Part shown: one piece after another, positions 16,686-25,095 of the stretch
How the letters are laid out: each line of letters begins with the position of its first letter
How positions within the stretch are numbered: the stretch's first letter is position 1
Source: Microbulbifer pacificus
Lineage (GTDB): Bacteria; Pseudomonadota; Gammaproteobacteria; Pseudomonadales; Cellvibrionaceae
DNA: 64,000 bases
NCBI RefSeq assembly: GCF_033723955.1
Contig: NZ_CP137555.1
Span: forward strand, 1,771,501-1,835,500
Reading direction: 5' to 3'
Made by a program: the position numbers and the translations under genes
The notes under the pieces: generated by a model
The model's input: only the letters and a program-made list of their open reading frames with translations
Told to the model about the DNA's origin: nothing
Database searches by the model: none

Positions 16686-19600
16686 ATGATTAACATTTCT
16701 TTGGAAATCGAAATTAAAAAAAATAATGCGGTTTTAGAAAAATGCATTACCAAGGCAATTAGTCAGACTCGAAATATTCTTTTTCAAGAATTTAGTGAAG
16801 GAAAGGAAATCCAAAATGATGACATTTCAAGTTCTACCGCCAGATCTCCAATGACTCACACTCTTGCCTTCTGCAAGTATTTTGATAAAAAAAATTTCCA
16901 AAACATTTCTTTATCTGCGAAAGAATTTGTTCGAATTTGCCACAAAATTTACACAAGCAAGTCGACTATTAGGAAAAACGATTTTTCTTTGATAATCCCA
17001 AATTACCAAAACGTGCAAGAAAGTATATCCGCCACGTTCATAAAGCAGATAATCCGCGGGATTGGGGTAATGCTACTGTCGCTTTGGAGGCAAGATGCCG
17101 TTATTCTGACATCAAACTTTAGAATTCCATTAACCACACAAGGGACAAGAGGAGAAAAAAAAGAGATTTGCAAATCACTATATTCTGAAGTTCTACTCTT
17201 TTTCCAAAATTTTAGACAGCCAATTTCTGGAGAAAAAAATTATAAACTCAAGGTTAGTAAAGGACTCAATAAATCCCTGCAGCATCACATTCAGCAAAGT
17301 GGCTGGAAGTTTATTATCGCCACAGATTGGCACAAAATTGAAGATGTAAATGTTGACGACTCTGTTAAATTTCTAAAAGCTATCGCAGACCATAAATCAG
17401 GAAAAACTTCGTTCGTCCCGCTGACAACTCCAATTAAGGATATGCTTTTATTACTTAGGGAATCATTCGGAGAGCGTGTTTGTTACACAATGGATGATTT
17501 CTTAAACGCAAGGAAAGAAATTTTCAATAGAAAGATAAAGGATTCTAAGTATTCAACTTCGTCACTCCTTAGTCCCCATTGTTGCGGAGATATTGCAAAC
17601 TTTGATGTTAGAGCAGCATCTAAAGAGTGGGCAGAAACACAAGAAAACTACGTTTCCTTGAAAAGAAAGCGAGGGATGAAGTCGTATAAGGAAATATATA
17701 AGTCCCTCAAAATATTAAATGAATTCCTTTTCTTTGAGATTCCACAATTCTATCAGGCCCAAGATAAGCCATTAATTGTCCCCAGCAAACCAAAAGAATT
17801 CACACGGAAATATATTGACGGATCGAATGGAACTCCATCTCTAATTGATTTCATATGTGATAATAGGTCCACTGATACTGCCTACGGGCACTTATTGAAA
17901 ATTGATAAATATTTCGATTACCTTCAGCGAGAATCTACAAACAGGCCATCTTTACACGGTTTCGTAAACCCACTGATCCGAAAGATTGACTTTCCTTTAA
18001 TAAAACGACGTTCTGGCACCTCGAAAACAATAATTTGCCAGGAACACTTTTCGCCCATGCTCTCTTATCTGTATGCGCTTGAGCAATTTATATGGTACAT
18101 CGTCAAGTCACTAGTCGAGGAGAGTACGAACTTTGAGTTAAGAAGCAAGATCCTGAATGAAATAGAGAATATTTCCCCGGCTTACGACACCTTAATTGAA
18201 ACTGAGCGATTCGGTTTTATTCCTTTTATTTATCACAGAGGCAGTCTTTATCCAATAAAATGGATTCACAAGTCGTCGCTTTCACTTTCCTATAGAAAGG
18301 TGAAAAACTATGAACCTTCGAAAGTTCCAAACATAATCCATCTTCACCAAACTCTGATTTCATTTGAAACAGGTATCAGGCATATCCATATTCGTTGGCT
18401 AGACAAGGATAAGTATGATGAAAGGATCAATCGTAAACTCCCACTCCCTCCAATATGTGAACTTGTTGTAAATACAGATAAAGTGAAGCATGATCCGTGG
18501 ACGGCTCATGTGAGCCGGAGAGTTATAATCTTATTAGACAAACTGAAATATTTGAGAAGTAGATATAATGAAACTTGGGTAGGAAATAGTTACTGGTATG
18601 ATGGACATGTACGCTCGCCATTTGGAAAAATAAAGCCACTATTCCCTATTGGCGGCGACCGCCCTGATGGAGGCAAGCCCTCTGACGACGGCGTATACAT
18701 TAGGAAATTTCGTGAGTTTTTAATTGCCTTTCAAGAATTTGCTAATGATTCAAATCTTTTTGACAGCGCTATTGGACTAGCTAGCTGTTGTGAATACAGA
18801 ACGTCCGATGGCCAATTAGCTAGGAAATTTGATTCTGATATTACTCCGCATAGCGCACGCGCAACAGTCGTCTCCCAACATATTAAAATACTTCCACCAT
18901 GGGTTATTGGACGTTACATAACTGGGCATGAAAACGAAGCCACGGTAATTTACTATTCTGTAATTGATCCGCAAGTTATCGATAGTGCGTCGGCTCAACA
19001 AAATCTTGCTTTGAAAGGTCTTCATCCATTACTTTCGAAGCCCGGAGATGGCCTAAAAATAAAAGCAGATGATATCCATTCAAAATTGCGCCAGGCAATC
19101 AATGAGAATATATCAGAAGCATTTTCAGATTTTGGAGCGATCTCAGTTGGCCATGAACATTCTGAGGGCCGCATAGAAAGTGGGATTTCAATTGCAAAGG
19201 AAGTAAGCCGAAATCAGCTTGCCCACAACTCTACACATATTTGTCCCTACAATAATATTTGCCCAAAAGAAGTAATCCTGGAAGTAGGAGAAAGAAACTG
19301 CGGGCAATGCTGGGCCTCAATTAAAACAGTCGATCACCTACCTAGAATAGCTGCTCATATTCGAGCACTTCACTTTAAAGTGAATGGATTGACTGAACGG
19401 ATTTTTTCACTAAAAGCACAGGGAGTTAGCGAAAACATTTTAGCCAATTTCGATAAGGACCGACACGGCTTAGCTAACGAAGTGGCAGCCTGGATTGCCT
19501 CGTTCACAATTCTAGAGCAGTTCAGAAAAGACTCTAGAACCCGTGATAAATACCTAATTAAAAAACCAGATATCATTGAAAAAAACCTAGAGGTTATGAA

Positions 19601-19898
19601 GGCAGGCAGTGACGAGCTATCTAGTATTTTAATCAGAGTTCGTGATGCTCAATTATATCCAGAGTTTTTCACCGAGCAACTTAACTCAAACCTCGTAAAA
19701 CTTAGAAACAAAATTTTGGCAAAGAATGGCGATATAGATAGATTAATAAATCAGCCTACCGGCTACTCCCAGCTTGATGAATTTCGCGGAATCATAAGAG
19801 GAATCTGCGATCACGCTAACGTAAGCGTTGAGGGATTATTTAATTTTATGTTATCTGAGCCCCCCTCAGGAAATCCATCTTTAATTGAGATATTGTAA
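16686..19898 (+). CDS. gmtZ: Large recombinase-like protein, gamma-mobile-trio GmtZ-like
   Basis: A 1070-aa protein starting 18 bases after the recombinase gene. Its middle third carries a second tyrosine-recombinase-like catalytic arrangement: Arg565 (FETGIRHIH), His722 and Arg725 (PHSARAT), His748 (ITGHENEA) and Tyr756/Tyr757 (VIYYSV). It may therefore be catalytic rather than only accessory. Near the C-terminus, Cys853, Cys859, Cys872 and Cys875 (C-x5-C-x12-C-x2-C) look like a zinc-binding knuckle and are followed by a helical region. The N-terminal ~550 residues match nothing I recognise. Size and position fit GmtZ of the gamma-mobile-trio. Translation is probably coupled to the next gene because its TAA overlaps the following ATG by one base. 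Confidence 0.75.
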   Translation: MINISLEIEIKKNNAVLEKCITKAISQTRNILFQEFSEGKEIQNDDISSSTARSPMTHTLAFCKYFDKKNFQNISLSAKEFVRICHKIYTSKSTIRKNDFSLIIPNYQNVQESISATFIKQIIRGIGVMLLSLWRQDAVILTSNFRIPLTTQGTRGEKKEICKSLYSEVLLFFQNFRQPISGEKNYKLKVSKGLNKSLQHHIQQSGWKFIIATDWHKIEDVNVDDSVKFLKAIADHKSGKTSFVPLTTPIKDMLLLLRESFGERVCYTMDDFLNARKEIFNRKIKDSKYSTSSLLSPHCCGDIANFDVRAASKEWAETQENYVSLKRKRGMKSYKEIYKSLKILNEFLFFEIPQFYQAQDKPLIVPSKPKEFTRKYIDGSNGTPSLIDFICDNRSTDTAYGHLLKIDKYFDYLQRESTNRPSLHGFVNPLIRKIDFPLIKRRSGTSKTIICQEHFSPMLSYLYALEQFIWYIVKSLVEESTNFELRSKILNEIENISPAYDTLIETERFGFIPFIYHRGSLYPIKWIHKSSLSLSYRKVKNYEPSKVPNIIHLHQTLISFETGIRHIHIRWLDKDKYDERINRKLPLPPICELVVNTDKVKHDPWTAHVSRRVIILLDKLKYLRSRYNETWVGNSYWYDGHVRSPFGKIKPLFPIGGDRPDGGKPSDDGVYIRKFREFLIAFQEFANDSNLFDSAIGLASCCEYRTSDGQLARKFDSDITPHSARATVVSQHIKILPPWVIGRYITGHENEATVIYYSVIDPQVIDSASAQQNLALKGLHPLLSKPGDGLKIKADDIHSKLRQAINENISEAFSDFGAISVGHEHSEGRIESGISIAKEVSRNQLAHNSTHICPYNNICPKEVILEVGERNCGQCWASIKTVDHLPRIAAHIRALHFKVNGLTERIFSLKAQGVSENILANFDKDRHGLANEVAAWIASFTILEQFRKDSRTRDKYLIKKPDIIEKNLEVMKAGSDELSSILIRVRDAQLYPEFFTEQLNSNLVKLRNKILAKNGDIDRLINQPTGYSQLDEFRGIIRGICDHANVSVEGLFNFMLSEPPSGNPSLIEIL

Positions 19899-20560
19899 TG
19901 CCGGTTAATAAAGGCACTGACAACTTTAAGGCACATCGTGATAAAAAAGTTAATAAAGTGTGTGAAATGATTGACCAGAATTTAATGCGTCTTCGCAGGT
20001 CAAAAGCCAAATTTTCAAACTTCAATTCTTTAGCAACCTATTTGTGCTCTGCAATTTCTCAAGCACTTACTATAGAGCATTCCCACAATAGCGAAGGGAC
20101 TCCGCCAAAACCAATTTCAAAAAGCACTTTATATAGAAATAAAATATATAGAGAAAAAATTATATTATTTTTGAGACAAAATCACGAAAATAGTAGCCTG
20201 CCATTAAAGTCAGAAAATTTACATAGTTCAATATATGAAAAAGAAAATTTTGAGCTGCGAGCTGAAGTGGCTACGTTAAAAAATAAAATTATTTCGCTAA
20301 AGCGGTATATTGAAAATAAAAATGTAGTTGATAATCCTGAAGAGGTGGTATCAAAAAAAATATCGACATCAACACAGCATATGGAAAAATTCCATCTCAC
20401 TTCATCTGCATTACAAACATTATTAGAAGCTACCGAAGGTCAATTTATAATTGAAAACGGTCAACTAGTAGCAACCTCTAGAATTATTGACAATATCGTT
20501 GTCGACAAGGGCACCCTTAGCCCATTTATTGAATGGATTAATACTAATGGGAAATATTGA
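19898..20560 (+). CDS. gmtX: Third protein of the trio, GmtX-like
   Basis: A 220-aa basic protein whose ATG overlaps the preceding stop codon (TAATG), so it is translationally coupled. The N-terminal half contains PISKSTLYRNKIYREKI, similar to the small DNA-binding third proteins of recombinase trios such as TnpC of Tn554. Residues about 108-145 (YEKENFELRAEVATLKNKIISLKRYIENK in pattern) form a likely coiled coil. There are no catalytic motifs. The likely role is accessory DNA binding or control of the two recombinases. Assignment to GmtX rests on size, order and this pattern. In described GMT islands cargo genes follow gmtX; here none is found before the tRNA fragment at 21333. Confidence 0.68.
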   Translation: MPVNKGTDNFKAHRDKKVNKVCEMIDQNLMRLRRSKAKFSNFNSLATYLCSAISQALTIEHSHNSEGTPPKPISKSTLYRNKIYREKIILFLRQNHENSSLPLKSENLHSSIYEKENFELRAEVATLKNKIISLKRYIENKNVVDNPEEVVSKKISTSTQHMEKFHLTSSALQTLLEATEGQFIIENGQLVATSRIIDNIVVDKGTLSPFIEWINTNGKY

Positions 20561-21391
20561 AATTGATAATTTACTGAAATCCATTATTAAGATTTCATTC
20601 TGATTGGTATGTAACAACGCTCTAGATTAATCTATATCCCATGCAAAACCAGCTCGCCGTTAGAATCTCGGACACCCTATTGAATTCTAATAAAAATCAT
20701 CGTTTTGTGTATATGTATCTTGGCTCTCGAAGATCCAGAAGTATTTTCGACCAATAAAACTTCAATATAGTCACAAGTAGGGCTAGCTTTCAACTCGATA
20801 CTGTCACTTTCGAAACGTTAGCTACTGAAACCATACTTGATGAATATCAAGTCCGATTAATGAAAGCAAGTAGAGGTCCAATATGAGTCCGTCAAATTCC
20901 GCTAGTTCATAGACGTTCTCTAGCCTGTACGCTTCTAAAGCTTTAAATATAAGCTCACTCCCCACGCCTGCCTCACCAAAGTTGAAGTAATGAAACTCGA
21001 TATTGAGTTTTTATGCTTTAAACCTATAACCCACGACTAGACGGCTAAACTAATGACTACATCATGCTTGAACTCGGCATAGTCCCGCTTTTTTTTTGAA
21101 CCCTGGACAACAGAATTCGCACACTAGCGATTCCAGTGGTTAAGTTATGTTCATACGGGGGTAGATTTGGGGGTATCAAATGAATCGGGGTTGTTTTCGG
21201 AGGAATATACATGCAAATATTTGTATATTTATTCATCGTCAAGATGCGCTTATAACCTATTGTTTTTACTTAGGATTCCAGTCAAATTTAGTTTCTAGGG
21301 CGTACACAGCAATCGTGCAACCTGACATAACCGGTTCAAGTCCTGCTGGGCCCACCAACTTCCCTCCCCCGCATATCCGCTTTTGACGGCG
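20561..21391. other. AT-rich non-coding right flank of the mobile trio
   Basis: An 831-base region with no convincing gene on either strand, although GMT islands normally carry cargo here. It includes a pair of G-rich GGGGGTA-type motifs near 21157-21176 (GGGGGTAG, then GGGGGTAT 12 bases on), like those seen between tRNA attachment sites and integrase genes in P4-type islands. It also holds the tRNA 3' fragment at 21333-21357. The base composition changes sharply to GC-rich immediately after it. Confidence 0.5.
21333..21357 (+). other. 3' end of a tRNA gene, probable island attachment site remnant
   Basis: The 25 bases read as a T-arm and acceptor end: GGTTCAAGTCC (T-loop TTCAAGT), then TGGGCCC, discriminator A and CCA. 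No D-arm or anticodon arm lies upstream, and the T-stem is imperfect toward the left, so it is a fragment and not a gene. Integrating islands commonly duplicate the last bases of a tRNA gene. With the fragment in plus orientation and AT-rich sequence on its left, it fits the right attachment site (attR) of an island lying to the left. The intact tRNA would then be outside this window. Confidence 0.6.
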
Positions 21392-23956
21392 CTATTGAAT
21401 GCCCGAGGCAGCCTTTTTCATTCCGGCTTCCAGCTTGTTGATGTCTTCCGGAGACAACTGCGGACGGTCGATATTGATCGTCAGTTTGTTCAGCGTGGCT
21501 GTGAGCGGGAACGGCGGCAGGTAGTCGGCGTCGTCGATGCCGGTAATGGTGTCGGAGCCGATATCGAAGCTCTCGTCCCACTGCAGAATGATGGGGATCG
21601 TCTTCTCCATCCGCTTGGTGGCGACCACCTTGCCGTCCACTTTCAGGGTGCCGGTGCCGCCCTTACCCACACCGGCAAAGCTGTTGTATTTGATCGTGCC
21701 CAGGCCGAGGCCATCGTATTTGAAGTCAAACACGATGGTGTGCTGTCCGGGCGCCAGCGCCTGCGGCGCCTGCCATTTCACCCACTCGAGGTTAAGCAGG
21801 TTCCAGTTGAACACCGGCTTGCCGCCGAGCAGGTAGAAACCCCAGCCCGCGAAGCGCCCGCCGGAGGTGGCGATCATGCCCTCGGCGCCGCCCTGCGGCA
21901 CCGTGATGTCCGCGGTGATGGTGTAGGAGGTATTGAGCAGGAAGGGCGCGTCGCCCTGCGGGGTACCGGTCATCGGCCTTGTATAGACCAGCTCGTTGCG
22001 TCCGGCGGTAAGGCTCGGACGTTCGGCCGCAACCCTGGCCGCCACCGAGGCACTCATCGGGAACACCTGATACTTTTTGGCCTCGTCGATAAACATCTGC
22101 CGCATTTGCTTTACCTTGTCCGGGTGCCTGGCGGCAACATCTTCGGACTGGTTCCAGCTCTCGTTGAGGTTGTAGAGCTGGAATGTCTGATTGTTGAGCG
22201 GGTCGGTATTGGCTTCGCCGAAGGCATCCCAGGGCGCCCGGTTGACCTTGGTGCTGAGCAGCCAGCCATCATGGTAGAGCGCCCACTGCCCCATCATCTC
22301 GAAGTACTGGGTTTTGTGCCGCGACTCGGCTTTGGCATTTTTCGCGTCGAAGGTATAGGCAAAACTGGTGCCCTCCAGAGGCTTCTGCTTGATGCCGTCC
22401 ACATACTCCGGTGCGGGGATACCGATGACCTCCAGCAGTGTCGGCACCACATCGATGACGTGGGTGAACTGCCCGCGCAGCGCCCCCTTGTCCTTGATGC
22501 GCTTCGGCCACGAGATGACCATGTTCTGGTTGACGCCGCCGAGCCGCGAGGCGTTCTGCTTGAACCAGTCGAACGGGGTGTCGAAAGCCCAGGACCAGCC
22601 TGCGGACATGTGGTTGTAGGTAAACTCGGTGCCCCAGGCGTCGTGGTATTTCATCTGCACATCGACTGACGGCGCGACGCTATTGAAGAACGCCACTTCA
22701 TTGAAGGTCCCTTGCGGCCCGCCCTCGGCGCTGGTGCCGTTGTCGCCGTTGATGTAGATGACGATGGTGTTGTCGAGCTTGCCCAGCTCCTCGAAGGCCT
22801 GGATCACGCGGCCTATCTCATGATCGCTGTAGGCCGCGTAGGCGGCAAACACCTCGACCTGGCGGATGTAGAGTTTCTTGGCATCGTCACTGAGGCTGTC
22901 CCAGGGGGGGAGGATGTCCTTGGGCCAGGGAGTGAGCTTCTGGTCCGGCGGGATCACGCCGAGTTTCTTCTGGTTCTCGAAGATGCGCTCGCGCAGCTTC
23001 TCGTAGCCGTCGTCAAACAGGTGCATCGCGTGAATTTTATCGACCCACTCCCTGGTCGGGTGATGCGGCGCGTGGGTTGCCCCGGGCACGTAATGCAGGA
23101 AGATCGGCTGGTTGGGGTCACTCTGGTGGATCCGGTACATCCAGTCGATGGCATCGTCGGCCATCGCCGTTACCAGGTTCCAGGTGGGCTCCTTGCCGGT
23201 TACCGGCCAGATCTTCGCCTTGGGATCGGAGCGGTCCATTTTCAGGCTGCCCTCGTGCCCGATCCAGGGATAGATCTGGGTGGTGTTGCGGAACAGGTTC
23301 GGCCCCCATTGGTTGGCGTCGCCGCCGACGAAACCGTAGAAGTAGTCAAAGCCCATGCCGGTGGGCCACTGGGTGAACGGCCCTACCTGGCTGGCCTGGT
23401 AAGTGGGGGTATTGTGGTTTTTGCCGAACCAGCTGGTGGCGTAACCGTTGTCGCGCAGGATGCGGCCGATGGTCGCGTTGTCCACGCCGATGATACTGTC
23501 GTAGCCGGGAAAGCCGGTGGCCTGCTCGGCGATCACCCCGAAGCCCACCGAGTGATGATTGCGCCCGGTAATCAGCGCGGCGCGTGTGGGTGAGCACAGG
23601 GCGGTAGACATGATCCGGTTATAGCGCAGGCCGTTTTCGGCGATACGCTCCATCGACGGCGTCGGGATCACACCGCCAAACACACTGTTGACGGCAAAGC
23701 CGGCATCATCGGTCATGATCAGCAGGATGTTGGGCGCATCCTTCGGTGGCACCACGCGCGGTGGCCACCAGGGCGTGGATTGCAGGGCGCCCTCCTCGAT
23801 CACGCCGCCGAATTTCGGCGCGGGTGCGGGTAACTGGTTGCCCGGAATCGTCGTGGTCGCGCTCGGCGAACCGGGCTCTCCGGTCTGCTGCTGCGCCAGC
23901 GCAGGAATTGCGAGCGCGAGCGCGATCATTGCCGTCATCCGTGACACAAACTTCAT
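21392..23956 (-). CDS. Arylsulfatase, large form
   Basis: A secreted type I sulfatase of about 854 aa. The ATG at 23956 is preferred over 23962, as it lies a proper distance from GAGG. A signal peptide (FVSRMTAMIALALAIPALAQ) is followed by PNILLIMTDDAGF with metal-binding Asp pair, and by LCSPTRAALITGR, the sulfatase motif C-x-P-x-R whose Cys is converted to formylglycine by an external maturase. The C-terminal ~250 residues include a beta-rich extension (LLNTSYTITADITVPQGGAEGM). Type I sulfatases hydrolyse sulfate esters; the large form resembles AtsA-type arylsulfatases. The maturase is not in this window. The real substrate could be an aryl sulfate or a sulfated polysaccharide. It stands just to the right of the island boundary. 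Confidence 0.9.
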   Translation of the reverse strand: MKFVSRMTAMIALALAIPALAQQQTGEPGSPSATTTIPGNQLPAPAPKFGGVIEEGALQSTPWWPPRVVPPKDAPNILLIMTDDAGFAVNSVFGGVIPTPSMERIAENGLRYNRIMSTALCSPTRAALITGRNHHSVGFGVIAEQATGFPGYDSIIGVDNATIGRILRDNGYATSWFGKNHNTPTYQASQVGPFTQWPTGMGFDYFYGFVGGDANQWGPNLFRNTTQIYPWIGHEGSLKMDRSDPKAKIWPVTGKEPTWNLVTAMADDAIDWMYRIHQSDPNQPIFLHYVPGATHAPHHPTREWVDKIHAMHLFDDGYEKLRERIFENQKKLGVIPPDQKLTPWPKDILPPWDSLSDDAKKLYIRQVEVFAAYAAYSDHEIGRVIQAFEELGKLDNTIVIYINGDNGTSAEGGPQGTFNEVAFFNSVAPSVDVQMKYHDAWGTEFTYNHMSAGWSWAFDTPFDWFKQNASRLGGVNQNMVISWPKRIKDKGALRGQFTHVIDVVPTLLEVIGIPAPEYVDGIKQKPLEGTSFAYTFDAKNAKAESRHKTQYFEMMGQWALYHDGWLLSTKVNRAPWDAFGEANTDPLNNQTFQLYNLNESWNQSEDVAARHPDKVKQMRQMFIDEAKKYQVFPMSASVAARVAAERPSLTAGRNELVYTRPMTGTPQGDAPFLLNTSYTITADITVPQGGAEGMIATSGGRFAGWGFYLLGGKPVFNWNLLNLEWVKWQAPQALAPGQHTIVFDFKYDGLGLGTIKYNSFAGVGKGGTGTLKVDGKVVATKRMEKTIPIILQWDESFDIGSDTITGIDDADYLPPFPLTATLNKLTINIDRPQLSPEDINKLEAGMKKAASGIQ

Positions 23957-24098
23957 CGTCATTCCTCGATACTTCGTTACCGGCTCAAATAACCCGTATG
24001 GCTGTAGTTGCCCCCTTAAAGACTAGTTAATAGATACCCTTCCGCTATCCAACGAGAATTTTTGCGAAGCACTGAAGATAAATCCGAAAATTTCGCGG

Positions 24099-24884
24099 TT
24101 AAAAGTCTTCGCGAACCACTTCCACCAGCTGCTCCCTGGGTATCAGCAGTTCCACTTCGCCCATGGAATAGGGCCCCAGGGTATACACACCGTACCGCAG
24201 CACCAGTCCCTTATCCGTGAACCGGAAATCTTCGCTGCGTGCGAACGGCCAGTTCTCCCGAAAGTCTTGCTGCGCGTTCTGCGTTTCGAGCCACTGCTGA
24301 TGCGCCGCCTGTGCCAGCGACCAGAATTTTCCCTCCGCTCCCGACTTGATCACGTCTTCCAGCACGACACGCCTGTTCTCCGACAGGTCCCAGTTCAGCC
24401 ACCGGGTTACCGGCATGCCGTGGGCGCCGCCGCTGTAGACATAACTGGTGATTTGCACGGTGAGCAGATTGCCGCGACGCGCCAGTGCCTTTGCATCACC
24501 GGTCATCTGCCAGCGTGCACTGGAAATATCTGCAACCTTGCCGGCGTCCTCGATAAACGCCTGCGCTACCTGCGCAAGGCTCGTATCCGCCGCCACAGTG
24601 GTTTCGCCGTTGCCCTGCAGTTGCTCCAGCAGCTGCAGGCGCACCGCCTCGTTCAGCGCGGGGCGATCGCTAAATACCTCGCGATCGACCGTCACCGAGG
24701 TGCAATCATCCGCCGGCTCACAATCCGGAGCGCGCCATTCCATGGTTTCCATTTGTGATGCAAGAGCTGCCGCACCTGCGGGTTCGCGCTTTGCACAGGC
24801 AGTCAGCGTCATCAATATTCCGCACAGGAGAATTGCACCGCCAAGCGCTGCCCCACCCCGATTGTTCCCGGTTCCCATCATCAT
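24099..24884 (-). CDS. Putative lipoprotein, DUF3298/DUF4163-like
   Basis: About 261 aa from the ATG cluster at 24884, which follows GGAGGG; a longer reading to 24986 has an Arg-rich leader that does not look like a real N-terminus. A hydrophobic stretch ends in a lipobox (LMTLTACAK), so the mature protein should be membrane-anchored in the periplasm. The later part (LLTVQITSYVYSGGAHGMP, LNWDLSENRRVVLEDVIKSG, FTDKGLVLRYGVYTLGPYSMG) is the pattern of RsiV/PdaC-type DUF3298 domains. Some members bind lysozyme or act on peptidoglycan, but most are uncharacterised. No functional link to the neighbouring sulfatase or helicase is evident. Confidence 0.78.
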   Translation of the reverse strand: MMMGTGNNRGGAALGGAILLCGILMTLTACAKREPAGAAALASQMETMEWRAPDCEPADDCTSVTVDREVFSDRPALNEAVRLQLLEQLQGNGETTVAADTSLAQVAQAFIEDAGKVADISSARWQMTGDAKALARRGNLLTVQITSYVYSGGAHGMPVTRWLNWDLSENRRVVLEDVIKSGAEGKFWSLAQAAHQQWLETQNAQQDFRENWPFARSEDFRFTDKGLVLRYGVYTLGPYSMGEVELLIPREQLVEVVREDF

Positions 24885-25095
24885 CACTGCCCTCCATTCA
24901 TTGGTCCGCCTCTGGCGGAATGCCACAGCATAGCGCGGACCGCCACCCTGCGAACCGGCAAGCGCATTGTCCGCACATTCCACCACCGCCTCTCTTGATC
25001 CCTCCTCCAGCGTGATACAGTGACCGGTTCACAGAACTGGTCCAGCTGTGCCATTGCCACACCGCAGACCAGAACAGTAGCTCCGGGAGCCGCAT

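Noticed and set aside
15333..20560. Tn554-type transposon (TnpA-TnpB-TnpC)
   Set aside because: The arrangement is analogous, but the second protein (1070 aa) is far longer than TnpB and the third longer than TnpC; a gamma-mobile-trio fits sizes and likely host better.
21333..21357. Functional tRNA gene
   Set aside because: Only the T-arm and acceptor end are present, with a mismatched T-stem and no anticodon arm.
21383..22669. 428-codon open frame opposite the arylsulfatase
   Set aside because: Antisense shadow of a conserved sulfatase; no homology recognised.
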